From the NCBI GenBank assembly GCA_001600875.1, contig BCLD01000023.1, positions 85,836-149,835 of the forward strand: a stretch of DNA of 64,000 nucleotides, written 5' to 3'. Below are positions 1-12,293 of the stretch, in pieces (position 1 is the stretch's first letter; every line of letters begins with the position of its first letter). Origin of the DNA: Solicoccozyma terricola. Taxonomy: Eukaryota; Basidiomycota; Tremellomycetes; Filobasidiales; Piskurozymaceae. Under the pieces are notes generated by a model that saw only the letters and a list, made by a program, of their open reading frames with translations, was not told the origin of the DNA and did no database searches. The translations under genes and the position numbers were made by a program.

Positions 1-200
1 TCTCTTTCTCTTTTCACCCTGTAATCAGCGAGACATAGCTATCTATACCTATACCTCTATTCTCGCGTTCGACCATTACAGTTGACTCCATCGGACTAGC
101 TATCCAAGTCGCTCTACTCCAACACTAGTCTATTATATCGCCGGCGTATCAAGGCAAGGTCTGAAACCAACATTCGCAGGACCACGCATATTAGTCAGAG
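1..200 (+). repeat. LTR-like leader fragment
   Basis: This stretch shares short phrases with the region at 60.0-60.3 kb: 'caccctgtaat', 'ggactagctatcc' and 'aggcaaggtctgaa' occur in the same order in both places. The 60-kb copy lies in a run of TATA-bearing LTR-like modules, so this is probably the end of a long terminal repeat or its leader. No ATG is present here. The extent to the left is outside the window. Confidence 0.4.
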
Positions 201-230
201 CCGATCCGACGAGAGTTACTTAGGTCGACA

Positions 231-2194
231 TTGTCGACCAGGGGTACTACCCATCGGATAGGATCAGCACACGACAAAATTCAACAACTCATCGATCCGT
301 GGGCAAACGTCCTTGATGAGGTGGAGAGTTCTCTCCAGAACCTCAGCCAAGCGGCTCTCACCATCGGGACTCAACTTGGAGATCTTGGATTACAGACGGG
401 GAAACTACTCGCTGATCTTTGTCCGGATGATACTACATGTGCGCAGAACTCATTGGTGGAGTTCAAGTTGCAAGGCGAGTCCGCGTATGAGAAATATGAA
501 CTGGGCCTCGACTGATGTTATTGATTCGCAGTCCAAACAACCCTCAACTTCAGTATATCCGTGTCCAATCTCTTGGACCCGATCAACACCGCCATCAGTG
601 ACATCCAACCCCTAGTTAGACTTCTACAATCCACTCTCGGTGTCTTTAGCAACCTAAACGATCACGGTATTGATGAAATCCTCGCGAATGTCTTTAGCGG
701 TGGGCTCAGGCGATTTTCCGAGCTTGCAGCAACTCTCAAGGCGGCTCAACATCTACCCAAGATCCTAGGTCAAGTACAAGCCAGTATACCCAGCATTCAG
801 ACCATCCTCGATGACGTCTTGGCCTCCACACCCAACTTCGTTTCCAATCTACAGGTGTTGCTGCAGGTGGATTGGGTTGCAAACTATAAAGGAGATATCA
901 CGAAAGGTCAAGCCATTAGTGATAGAGTTCACGCACTACAGGCCATGTACGCCGAGATGATCCCAGAGGCGGAGAGTGTCTGGCACTACACGGATTTCCT
1001 TTTCCACAACCTCGGCACGAGTAGTTCTGGGATAGGCTCCCCGCAGCTTAACACGGGTATAGCGACATATTCGAAATGGATTTCCGGTACCTTCGATATG
1101 GCTTGTTTGACGAGTGGGACTGTCAAGTGGACTGTTCCTGGATTTCCAAAGATCACTGCTTCTGCTTCTTATCCGGAGGTGAGTAGAGGGCTACGGCCAT
1201 TCAATCCTAATGGCTAAATCGTAACCTTTGATAGTTCAAACGATGTCATCAAGGATACTACCTTCAACTACCCAATCAACACATCCCTTACCTCGAGCTC
1301 GTGCTTCCCGCCGACTCCTTCTTGGCCAGAATTGCAGGCGGACCTCAAGGCGGAGCCTCTACGTCTATCTCTTGGCAGACAGCGGCACCTACTATCGCTG
1401 GCTCGGCTACCTCCTCTTCACCGACCACTTCAATACCTGCCACTTCCACCATTCAATCATCCACTATTACTTCCGTTACGACGCTGGCTACCTCCTCGAC
1501 TGTTGAGATTTCCACTGACGGACGGTCAACTACAGATATCGAGAATGTAACCTCGTCAGTCACGTCCGAATCCTCTCCAACTCAATTAACAACGGTGGCT
1601 CCAACCATCACTCAATCAAACAAGAAGAGAGTTTATGCGGATCATGGCTTGATCAGGCGTGAGGTTGCGGGGAAAAGGTGGCCAGGTGAAGCTCTACTCA
1701 AACGACAATCTTCTCAAGACGATGTGACAGTCATTATTCCGGTACAGACGACCTTGACTGGGTACTTCACCGACATCAACGAAGCCACAACTCAGACGGC
1801 TGGCTTGCCAACTTATCCCGCGGATGTATTGTTTTACTCCACGGTCGTCAACGGACAGACTATCATTACTACTGCAGCTCAACCTGCTTCTGGAACTCCT
1901 ACGGCTACCGAGACAGTATCCAACCCACCTGATCCCACAATTGCAGTAGCTACAACACCTGTCCCTATCTATACGGATCTCCTAGATGATAATTCTTCTT
2001 ATACCTCTGTCATTACGGAAACGGCGGTGGCGACGATGGCGGTGGTTAACTCTACGGCAGTGGCAGCCATGACGGGCACGGGAAGCATCAATGGAACGGT
2101 CACATCCAATATTGCTGCTACCGCTGCGGTCAGCAGTGGTAGTACAAGTGCAGGTAGGGTGAGATGTACGATGTGGTGGAGGAGTTGGAGGTGA
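231..2194 (+). CDS. Ser/Thr-rich cell-wall-type protein, 5' end missing
   Basis: Three exons join in frame: about 231-484, 554-1178 and 1235-2194, with GT-AG introns of 69 and 56 nt. The product of about 600 residues starts with a helical region rich in Leu, Asp and Gln. It ends with a long Ser/Thr/Ala-rich tail containing a KR pair before QSSQDD that looks like a Kex2-type site. Such tails are typical of heavily O-glycosylated fungal wall or secreted proteins. No in-frame ATG exists: the frame is open from 195 and the first codons follow an LTR-like leader, so the true first exon is absent, outside the window or displaced by an insertion. No signal peptide can therefore be seen. The last codons (VRCTMWWRSWR) may be read-through of a final intron. 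I do not recognise a named family. Confidence 0.5.
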
Positions 2195-2364
2195 AGCGAG
2201 GGGTCGTTTGTGCTCTCTCTTACGAACTATGGTACCAGTAATTTCATGTCTCGCTGAAATACACCGAGCTGCGGATGGTATTGCGATGCACTGCTCGACT
2301 GGACGATGCCCCAATATAAAGCCTACAGGTTCTATGTATATAAGGATCCCCTTTCGCTGAGCAT

Positions 2365-2500
2365 TGCACAATTCTTCTGTCGTCTACACCCACAAAAATC
2401 AGGTTAGAATACTGTCCAATGGAACAGATGTCGGCCGACATCCTCACAAAGCCTCTCGAATTCCGCGTCTTCAGTGATCTTTGCAACCAATTGGGGTCGA
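2365..2500 (+). mobile_element. Ty1/copia retrotransposon remnant (RNase H end)
   Basis: Translation through about 2398-2475 gives RLEYCPMEQMSADILTKPL followed by F-x3-L-C-x2-LG. This is the conserved C-terminal end of copia-type RNase H (family pattern: EYCPTEEMVADxLTKPL...F...LG). Upstream, the usual KHI-x-I-R-x-H motif is only weakly recognisable and seems frame-disturbed, and no integrase or reverse transcriptase is present. This is a short decayed fragment. Confidence 0.75.
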
Positions 2501-2688
2501 GGATACAACTGCCGGGAGTGAGGAGGAGTGTTTCAGTGGCGAACCTGGATGGTGAACTTGCTGATGCCATCTGTTGGAAGTGGCGAATACTGTGCTATGG
2601 TCGATGCCGAAGTATAGTATTGCAATGCATGGCACTGCATGGCACTGCAGAATAGCAAAGGATGCAGGTGGCAAAGATTTTGCTCCAA

Positions 2689-2781
2689 TGTTGTAAGAGT
2701 AGTATATAGGTCTGCCACTTCTGGTCACGCTCGATGTACAACAGATTGAGAATAAGGAAAAACAGCCAGTTATTTACAACA
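2689..2781. repeat. Possible miniature or solo LTR (TGTTGTAA...TTACAACA)
   Basis: The segment begins TGTTGTAA and ends TTACAACA, a perfect 8-bp inverted repeat with the TG...CA ends typical of copia LTRs, and has 'tatatagg' inside. It lies 190 bp after the copia RNase H tail, where a 3' LTR is expected. At 93 bp it is short for an LTR and no target-site duplication is visible, so this is tentative. Confidence 0.3.
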
Positions 2782-3600
2782 GATTAAGAGTCGTACTTGC
2801 GCTATTAGTGCATCTACCACTTCAGCATGGCCACCAACCCAGAAGTGTGCACTTGGGTATGAACTGTTAATGACGGAGGTAGCACTCAGCTGTGGCTATC
2901 CGATGGTGGTTAATGAAGTGGCCCTGACTTAGAATGCCCTTGACGCTATCTGGCTTGGCATCCTTTGATCATGTCAATTCCGCCCCGGCAGGTGGGTGGC
3001 AAATGTGAACCCCACCAATTTGGTCCCAAATTCTCTCCTCAGCTCCCCGCAATTTGCCAGCGGGTCGAATGCTCGAACGATACAGATAGTTGAGTATAAG
3101 TTGACAAAGATTGCTTTCAATAGACAAGGGGAGGGAAAAACCTTTTTGGGCACAAAGCCACTTTTGGCACAAACTTATGATTGGTCTAAAGTTTTGAACG
3201 AACTTTCACAATTACTTGATCGCAACAATATCCAACACCAGATACTTGCATTGAGCGTTAATATGACAACTTAGTGTATACATCAACATATACTAAAGAA
3301 AGACCTTTCTAACCGATAGATAGCATCTACTATTGGTCTCCTGACGTCAAATGCTGCACCTCAGACACATCTCCGTGGTCTATTTGTTACCTTACGACTG
3401 CATCAGAGCCAGGGCCAAGTAGTGGCGCTTAGGTGACGATCGCGTCTTCACACTTTCCTTGAGGTTTCGTTCAAGAACGCAGTTATGAGCATCAGATAGG
3501 ATGTAGCCGCGTCATGGCGGGTGGGAAGGGTATAATATATTTGTCCATAAAAAAAACACACTCTTCTACAACTAAACAAAGTGAACGACTACAAAAGTCT
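2782..3600. other. Intergenic, no gene seen
   Basis: No frame here begins with ATG and looks coding; a frame at 2996-3274 opens with GTG and has no recognisable motif. The region lies beyond the 3' end of the minus-strand regulator that ends at 3601. Confidence 0.5.
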
Positions 3601-6460
3601 TTACCAAAAAGCATTCTCCGACCTTGTCCAATCCATCAAATCCCCAAAAATACTCCAATCGATCTGAACATCATCAAATGTTTGATCCAAGAACGTATCA
3701 TTGAAGGCCACTCCACCATTTGGATAATTCCGCTGCTCAAACGAAGGCGAGAGTAATCCAGACGAAGACATATCCTCCATCGTCGCCGTCCCTTGAGCAA
3801 TATTCGATTCATTATTACTCTGAGTATTTGATTGATTCCCTTGATCATGTCTAGATAGTTGAGTCGTCCAGTAATTATCTTGCATTGGAGGAAGGGTATA
3901 ATGCCTTGCAATTGGTGAATTAGGAACAGTCCCCGAAACGTCCTTATCAAACGCCGATAACCTCAAATCCAATGGATCCACATCTTGACGATCTCGAAAA
4001 GTACTGGCCGATTTTTGTGACGTTTTTGCCGCTCTCGATATTCCATCTTGATAAGCTGTATTGAGAGCTTTGGCGAATCGTTCTGCATGAAGAAGTGAAA
4101 CGTTAGCATCCGCCTCGTACCGCACCCCATACAAAATCTCGCCTCCTAGTTCCCAAACCTCTCCAATCTCATTCAAAGCTTGGATATGAAGTTGAAATCC
4201 AACTTCACTGTCACTATCCGCAATCCCCGAAGCTCTAGCATGCATAACATCCACCAGCAAAGCACGTCCTGAGATGAATAGCATGAAAGCGAATAGCGGA
4301 TTTTGATCTTGAATAGGCGGCATGGTTTCTCGAATGAGGTTGGAGATACCTTGCATTGCACTCTGTAATGAAGCAAAGGAGGGATTTTAGTAAAATGTAC
4401 CCAAAGCCAAAGCGCAAACGAACGATTACTAACTCTACATCTTGCCAAACAAGTTGCTGAAGGTTTTACCGGAGCTGTGTCACCTGTGTTTCTAGCTCCA
4501 GCAGGCCAAGATAAGATTTGCATGAGGAGAATGGTAGATCTAACGAACGGGAGGGGAGAGGTTGATGAGCTGGAGTCAGAGAGGAAGAAGGGAAATGACT
4601 CGCCCATGATACAATGCCCAGAGCATGACTGCAAGTGGATCAGGATTATTCGGATCGATAACTTCCACAGAACTTGGGAACGTGGACCTGTAAAGCGTTA
4701 CCGAACAAGCTCAACCACAGTATATCGTCCACATACTAACCTTAATCAAACTCACCTCCATGCCCTCAATTTGGCGTCCAATTCCTGACCTCTTAACAAT
4801 CTCCTCCTGTAATCGCCCCCAGGCGTCAAACAAAACGTCTGAACCTGACCCAACCCCTCAGCCGCTTCAATCAAACAACCAAATATCGAAAATGGAGTAT
4901 CGATGCCATCATCCCAATGAGCTAGAGACGATTCGAATTGTTCGGCTGAAGGGTTGGAATGGAAGCGGAGGGGAGAGAGTGCGGATGCGAAGAGGGAGGG
5001 ACAGGGCTGGGATGTTGTATAATTTTCTTCGGGTGCGGGAAGCAGAGATCTTGGTAATGAGCAAGCAAGGGTTTCAGTTGAGCAAAGGAGATGAAGCAGC
5101 GAGAGTACTTACAGGAAATCCCTTCTATTCAATGATGTTTGAGTGCCCGTTCCAACAGAGGCTAATCTATCAAGCTGCGGTAATAGATTCACCGTTCAGT
5201 GCTACCCTGAAGGAACCACCCCTCGACCTCGACTCACCAAAACGACACTCCAAAAAACTCTCCTTCTCGTCTCTGCTTCAACCCAAGATTCAGCAGGAGG
5301 TAACGTAGACGTTGAAATAACGCTTAATATCCTTGGAGGTTGATCTGATTCAAGCTGAGTTGAAGATACCGTGAATGATTCTTCGTTGACTCGGGCTTGT
5401 ATGCTGTGAGTGTGGGGGGTGTGGGGGGTGAGCGGTGGCCAGTCATGATGGAACAAGGTTAAAGGCTCACCACATCCTACACATCAACCCAATCAAGGAT
5501 CTGATCATGGGTTACGAAATTATCAGTGTAAATTCCGACGATTTTTCCCAAAAAGAACGGCACGTACAACGCTGTAGGTAATTGCCTTCTCCCCATCAAA
5601 GTCACGGCCAAAATGACCAAAGCCTGCAAATTCGCCAACGAAGCCTGTTTACAAGCATCTTCAATGACTCTAATCCTCGCCTCCTCCACCAGCCTCCTCT
5701 TCAACGTGTCTATCCTTATCTTCAACTCGTCCGCTTTCACTTGACAAGGTGATACCGATGACTTTGGGATGAAGAAATAGCCCGGGTAAGCTTCTGTGAG
5801 TAGGGAAGAAGCTAGAGGATACTGAGGAAGGGAGAAGACGACGATGGCGTTGAGGATTGGACGTAGTGGTATGAGGAGAAATGCTTGTCCGGAACATAGA
5901 GAGGTGAGGAGTGTTGAGGGATGGATGACCGGGAACATTGCTGATTTCGAGAGGTAATGGTTGACGAGTAGGTACATGGTTTTCGCATGGAAGATGTCAT
6001 CAGGTATCTCGAGTGCGAGTGATTCATTGCAGATAGCTAGAGGAGTATCATGCCGTGTTGTCTGAGGTGGTTGTTGACCATCGGGGTGACCAGAAGCAGA
6101 ATCAGAGGGTCGAACGATATGCCCGGGAGGAAAGTTGCCGGGAAAGTTGGTTTGAGGTCGAGGCGGGACAGAATGCAAATCTTGAACCGACGTCGGTACA
6201 TGCGGCTTCCCAGTCCTCTGCCTTTTCAATCGATGACCAGACTGATGGTCCTCACTCTTGCGCCCTCTTTGCCCAAGACCAAGATTCGCTTGAGTGAGAA
6301 GAGCTGACAATTCCGGGTTGTCAGAGTTGAGATTTGTGCCATCTGTGCCATCTGTGCCATCTTTCTGGAGGATGTGTTGGGTGAGGAGCGATGTTTGAGC
6401 AGCGAGGATAGTTTCTATGTATTCAATGCGAGCTTGCAGAGTCCCCACATCTGCCGCCAT
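3601..6460 (-). CDS. Fungal_trans-domain regulator lacking a zinc cluster
   Basis: About six or seven exons join in frame from ATG at 6460 to the stop at 3601. The first intron is 5404-5480, and another lies after RRRVFWSVVL (about 5210). The start is MAADVGTLQARIEYIETIL, the coiled linker that usually follows a Zn2Cys6 cluster. The middle-homology-region signature RRRVFWSVVL-LDRLASVGTGT is clear, and the acidic, Asn/Gln-rich C-terminal 100 residues look like an activation region. No CxxCx6C can be built on this strand in the 268 bp before the neighbouring divergent gene; only one TGC is present there. The protein may be a co-regulator or a repressor-type partner without its own DNA-binding domain. 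The divergent neighbour at 6729 has the same domain order and probably arose by inverted duplication. Confidence 0.75.
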
Positions 6461-6728
6461 TGTCTACTAGTATGTGCTGTGCTGGCGTGCCCACCTTCTC
6501 GACGTCCGTTGCAGGACGGACCCCTCGCCGGCCATGTCCAAGACCACCAAACACCACCGACCCGGACGCGTCCAGCCGGACCGATCGACCGATCGACCGA
6601 TCGACCGATTACGAATGTTTCGAAATGTTTCCACGAGTTCAAGCTGATCCTGGGGGCCATCCGGCCATCCTGGGGGCCATCAGAACCACCCACCACCCAC
6701 CACCCACCACCCCAATGCCTGTCCCGTA
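6461..6728. promoter_or_regulatory. Divergent promoter with short tandem repeats
   Basis: The spacer between the two divergent regulator genes holds three simple repeat blocks: (gacc gatc) units at 6583-6610, two copies of 'tgggggccat' at 6652-6681, and 'caccac/cca' units at 6688-6714. It presumably drives both genes. CGG/CCG triplets suitable for Zn2Cys6 proteins are present, but I cannot assign a specific site. Confidence 0.45.
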
Positions 6729-9700
6729 ATGTCTTCTGGTCGCTCCCATCTTGCGCCTCCGCAAGAGGACAAACTCCAGTCCGCGCTCGCCAAGGGTCCA
6801 TCTAGGCTGAGTTGTCTATACTGTCGAAAGCGTAAAGGTGAGAGATGACGATTCATACCTACACTCTTGGCCAGATCTCCTCAGGCCGCGCCGCTGCCCC
6901 CTCACCCCTCACCCTCTTCTCCCACAGTAAAATGCGATCGTACAAAACCCAGATGCACACTCTGCTCTCGATCCGGCCTCGATTGTGACTATGGGTCCAA
7001 AACAAATATGCCGCGATCATCTCAAATTGCCGCTCTAGAAGATCGAGTTCAACAATTGGAAAAGCTATTGACAGCTCAAGCGTTACTCATGGGACCCTTA
7101 TTGGCAGGCAACGATCATTCAATTCCACTGCGGCCTACAATCACAGTAAGGGAGGCCTCCGACGATGAAGAGATAATCAGAGTAGTGACAAGATCTATTG
7201 ATATGGGAGTAGGAGATCAAACACCCGCTGCTCTAAGTGCTTTCTATTTGGACATAGGAAGGAGGCTATTATCCGGTGACAGACAGCAATCGACTCAATC
7301 TATAACATGTTCCACCCCTCAAGCGTTCGATCAAGGAGAGAAAAGAATGGCTAATATCGACGATAAGTCTTCTCCAAGGTTTGCTCAATCTTGTTTGAAC
7401 GTACCTGCATCGGCAAGTGAACTGATGGGCAACAGCGACTCCCCCACCGACCGACCCTTCCAACTTTCCCTATCAAACGGCCGTCAAACCCTTCTACCCT
7501 CCGATGTCTTCGTGATACCATAATACTCAAGCGATTCAATTTCGACCTCATCCTTCCAGCAACCCATGCTCGGGAGTGGATCTACATTCCCAGCTGGTGC
7601 AAGTCGACCTCTCGTGACAGGTGGACTAGAATCATCCGAAACCGAACAAGGAGAACTAGTCCCTATTAATATGATGGCATCACTGTGATTTTCAACTCTT
7701 TCGCTTGGCTGGAGCATCGGGCCCTACCCTAACGCTTGTGATGACGTTTCAGCATCGACTACTACTTTGACAAGATCGAACCTATTTTACCTCTCCTAAA
7801 GTACCCACCCCAGTCTCACTCTCGCGTGTCTCTTTTCGACTGACTGACTGATTTGACTCCTCTCGCAGTCGAGCTACATTCGAAAGTAGATTAGGCGACT
7901 CAAGATCAGACGTCAGGTTAATCATCAACGCCATCGCAGCCATGACCCTCCCAATTCTGCAGAAATCATCAAATGACTTTCCCTATTCGGCGGCTCATTG
8001 CAAAACGGTGCTTATCGTGCTATTTTTTCCATTCCCCGAAGTCATCGGTTGATCGGTTTATGAACACAGCTCGTGGAGAAGGCAATCAAGAGTACTACCC
8101 TCGCAGCCTTCCAGCGTACCGATTTCCAGGTAGTACAGGCTTTGATTATCGTGACTTATGCTTCATTGGGACAAGGGTGAGAAGGCTCGGCTCACTTGAG
8201 GAGGGATCGAGAAGGTGCTAACTAACACCGTCTTTTCAGGAATCGACCATTCGCTTGGAGTTTGGTGGGATTGGCCTGTTCCCAAGCGTACGTCTGCCCA
8301 GCCCCCCGTGCTTATGTCACTTTTAACTCACCCAAAACCTCATCATCTTTTCCAGAATCCGATTGGGACTCAACAGAGACGCAACCACATCCCAAGCCGC
8401 TCCTAGTCCCGGTATTTCCACACCTGCTGCTTTCCAACCATTCGTTTTACCTGCCAAGTTCTTGGAGAGTGCTAAGGATGAGGATGAAGCTGAGGAGAGG
8501 AGGTAAGAAGAGTCTTTACGATGAGATCGATTGAGGCTTTAACTGATGGTGGATGTGATTAGGCAAGCATTCTGGCAGTGCTTTATCTTGGATAGAATAT
8601 GCAGTACCGGAACGGGATGGGTAAGGTATGCCTGATGCTCTCTCTTTATCATGACTTACATCCTTACTTTCCACCAGCCCGTCTTGGTTCACCGCCGATT
8701 CTTCGAAAGTGACCTCCCCTCTGGAATCTACGGAGGCATGCATTCAGGCAAACATCCATCTACCCACTCACCCTTCAGATGGAAACCTGACGTCTCGGTA
8801 CAGCAAGAAAGTAATTCTCCGAGGCTGACTTTATGGGCTAGTAAGTTGTCTCGTCTCCTCAAGACGACCTTACGCGACTTTACGCTCAAACATTCCTCTG
8901 TACCCAAGGTCAAAAGACAGTCACTAATGACGGAATCCACGATAGTTATCGGCCCAACCGACTCACTGGATTAACGAGTAATACGCAGTCGAAATCACTA
9001 GCTGAATTCGAATCAAACGGAAACATTCTCAGTCCATTAGCATATCTCTGTGAAGCCTTTGAAGGATTATCTCAAGTGAATTATTCTCACGCTGATGAAC
9101 TAGGACAAGCTCTGACGGGGACGGTTTCTTTCCAGGTCTTAACTTTCGTTCAACAATCATACACAGTTGAGGAATACCCTGATAAGATTGAACGATTAAT
9201 GGAAATTCATGCTAGTCTACAAGCGTGGAGAGACCATATGTCACTTTGGGATGATGGCGTGGTTCCTCATGGGAATATTGATCCGGTAAAAGTTCAGAGT
9301 AAGTCATAATCTCCTTGCTGTATTTTCTGGCTTACGACTTCTCCCTACCACCAACAGTTCAAGCCGTTTACCACGCAGCAATGCTAAGCCTTCACGCCCC
9401 CTTCGCCTTCCCAGTCGAAGCACCTCCCGAGCTCAGCCCACATCAACCCTCAATCCGAGCATGCGAACAATCCATCAAAGAATTAGATTGGCTTACTCGA
9501 GATCTCAAGGGAAACTTATCATTAATGGGCCCTTTTATGGCTCTTTACATATTCCTGGGCGTTAGAGTGAACTTGATAAGATGCGTGCATTCTGGAATTG
9601 GAGTTGAAGGAGAATCGATTACTCGTGGTCTTGACGCATTGAAGGAGTTGAGTGAGATGTGGGGTCTAGGAGGTACGTTTGTTCTACTCCACGGACGGTC

Positions 9701-9847
9701 GTGTTGCTGAATATTACTCCCATAGAACACTTTGCAGGTATCATCTCTGTCGGACAAAACGCACTCAGGCTACAAGCTCTCGATTTGATTCCCAGAAGTA
9801 CACCTTTGGCTATCATCGATTCACGTGTACAAGCTTTCAGTTTGTAG
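6729..9847 (+). CDS. Zn2Cys6 fungal-specific transcription factor
   Basis: Exon 1 is 6729-6837 and exon 2 starts at 6928. Joined, they give the cluster C29-x2-C32-x6-C39-x6-C46-x2-C49-x6-C56 (CLYCRKRKVKCDRTKPRC...), with the intron inside the cluster. A coiled linker (AALEDRVQQLEKLL) follows. The fungal_trans domain then runs through several short exons: IDYYFDKIEPILPLL near 7757, LVGLACSQ near 8265, and a Phe-Trp-Gln-Cys segment with LDRICSTGTGW near 8570. The last exon after an intron at about 9672-9726 gives HFAGIISVGQNALRLQALDL and stops at 9847. It is the likely regulator of the sugar-acid genes downstream, or of both flanking gene sets. Some internal exon borders (7500-7760, 8850-8990) are uncertain. 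Confidence 0.82.
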
Positions 9848-9989
9848 AACAATATTGTCATCATTTCCAACATGCCAATAGCCTTTACACATGAGACCTC
9901 GAGGGTTCGTCCCCAGAATCGTACTACGGGATGCATCTTTCTTCGGAGGGTATCTGAATCCATGAGATTGCCTGTTTCTTGGCTATTTG

Positions 9990-11740
9990 CGTCAACCTCC
10001 TCGATTCTCGTGTTCTTGCTACTTTGGAGGAATCGGTGACTGTTATTGAAAGGATGACAAGGGCCGAAGCAGTACTTATACAGTCAAACCACCAATACCA
10101 ACAACATACGCAGCTAAAGAAATACCAAACGATTGAAGATATTGAGGAGCCCAGGCAGCACGGTAGATATAATTCCCAGCAATGTCACCAAATTGACCAA
10201 AAGTGCTGAAAGCGATGGAACAAGAAGCCTTCATTGCTGGTGTTGGGAAAGAAGTGGTGATCCAAGTAAGGGCGACAACACATCCTGATTATGTTCCAGC
10301 CATCAACAGCATGCTGACGCATCCACCTGACAGAGTAGGTGGCTGATCAACATGCAATCAATAGGACATAAAGTCACAGCAAACATACCAGCAGTCTTTT
10401 GAGAAGCCATCGCGATGATACATCAGGCCGTTCCAACGAACAAGGGTTTCTAAAAATGCCAGTAACATTCCCCGGTTTATCAGAGTAACCTGCGTTGGCG
10501 GCGTTGGCGAAAAATCAAATGGTGGCGAATACGGAAAGAGGAGCACAGAGAAGACCGCGGGGGGGGGGGGGGGGCAGTAGCGTTATAGCTGATGGTCTTG
10601 CTGATTTGAGGGAAGAAGGCGTTGAAACTGGGACCGAGAACGATAGATGTCATGCAGAAACTGGAGGAAACGAGGGGTGATTAGATCGTACAACCTCTTC
10701 GGTAAAAGAGAAAGCATAGGAGACTCACGCAACGAGCCAAATTTGAGCGTCCAAGAAAGTAATTTCAAGCCCTCCATCACACTAGCAGCATCTTCTCCGC
10801 CGCCATCGTTATCCTTGATACCCAAAGTATCTTCTTGCACACGAAGAGTAGCTAAATCCGCTTGAGTCAAACCACGAGTATCGTGTGGAAATCAGAAGCT
10901 GGTAGAGAATAGGACGAGGCGAGGTCAGTGTTTTGTCAAATCTTTACAGGGAAAAAGATAGGAAACTAACGGCAATGATGGCAAAGAACACAGTCAAAGC
11001 GTCCTCGATGTAGAATAGCCATCGCCACGCACGAATACCGATTTTTTTTTTTTTATCTCCATTTCACTGAGAATACCAGCAGCCATCAAGGGACAAAAAG
11101 CTCCACTGATCAAAGAACCACAGTAGAGAGCAGTGTATCGAACACCAATTGTTCGTTCTTGTCCATTTGAACTGTAAGAAGAGAGCTGCAGCTGCAATTC
11201 CCCGTCCAATGTGCGGTGTATCAGTCTTAGAGTCTCAGGGGTCCAGCGCGACAAGGATACCCACGGAAGAATGAAGATTCCATGGATCCCAGAAAGAAAC
11301 GAGTGAATAGCGCTCCAACAAAGATGTGGGTGATACCAGTCATCAGGGAGATAAGACCCCAGATTATTATGCAAATCACTATAGATAGTCAGCATGAGAG
11401 ATCGGCTCGCAGGTAATGGCATTACAACCCACGTAGATCATCCGATGGTCTACCAGTGCATTTTGCGATGGCGTTGGCAGGGATTTGAGAGATGATATAA
11501 CCGACTGCGGACGATAGACAGAAGCTGTCAGAGAAGATGTGTTGATACCATTGAGGCAATATCGAGCACTCACCAAACCCAATGGAGAGCAACGTAGCAA
11601 ACATCACTTGCTTAAGATCGGCGGCAAGACCTCTTGATGTAGCAGCAGAGGCGTTATTGCGATCGATGTAGTTCAGATATAGATAACGATAACGATAACG
11701 ATAAGGATGGAGATCCCGGATGGATCTGCGTAGCACGTGT
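9990..11740 (-). pseudogene. Decayed MFS permease (ACS/DAL5 type)
   Basis: Several exon pieces match a DAL5/ACS-type permease. NYIDRNNASAA and RGLAADLKQ lie near 11650. A frame near 11300 gives GLISLMTGITHIFVGALF, YCGSLISGAFCPLMAAGIL is near 11090, and RAWRWLFYIEDAL near 11000. FPTPAMKASCSIAFSTFGQF and AGNYIYRAAWAPQYLQSFG lie at 10140-10230. Damage is visible. The first membrane segment is replaced by (YR)n coded by a 'gataac' microsatellite at 11680-11705, and no ATG precedes it. A 14-base poly-T/A run at 11041-11054 sits inside the coding region. The last membrane segment (ISTASALVILSITV) is in a different frame from the preceding GGLTV. It is probably an older relative of the intact permease at 16889. 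Confidence 0.65.
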
Positions 11741-12293
11741 CCGGCACTCCCGAGACCGACCCATCGATGAGATCACCTAGCATCAATCTTACGCTCCAGC
11801 TTCTTCTCCAGCCACACGCTATTCTTATGTTGGAATATGTTGGAAAGATTAAATCTCCTATCGTCCGACAGCTCGTCCTCGGTGGTTGGCCACCATACCT
11901 TGGTCCTCGGCTCGAGTGTGTTTGACGCAGCAGATGAGGTGATTTTGATTTCACAGGGGCCCCTGTGGGGAATCTGGTAGACGATCCGATCCTCCTCTCA
12001 TAAATTTCCTTACCCCACCTCCACGGCGCATCCTCCCCCAGTGATGTTGATATTATTCTTCCGGCTTTGCGCGTTCTTCCTCCGAAACCACCTTTAGATG
12101 GGTGTCACCTTCAATGTCTTGGTACAGATCTCGTCATAGGGCACCACCGCATGACATCCGTGTCACTGCCGTTCGCATCTCGCAGCACACCGGCAACCGT
12201 TTCTGAGTTTTCTTATATCGCTCGTTTGGGCTCGCTGGTCCTCAAAACACCGTGCCTACTTCTCACCTACTTCTCACCACCGCTCACCACGCA
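11741..12293. other. Intergenic, probable promoter of the dehydratase
   Basis: No coding exon is supported here. The region separates the decayed permease on the minus strand from the dehydratase on the plus strand and is probably the dehydratase promoter. A palindromic 'aggggcccct' lies near 11956. No clear TATA box is seen. Confidence 0.4.

Noticed and set aside
2996..3274. 92-residue frame in the first intergenic region
   Set aside because: It opens with GTG, not ATG, and has no motif, no splice partner and no neighbour context.
6415..6801. Minus-strand frame of 128 residues that could carry the missing zinc cluster
   Set aside because: It is not in frame with the regulator start and has no CxxC pattern; it overlaps the first exon of the divergent gene.
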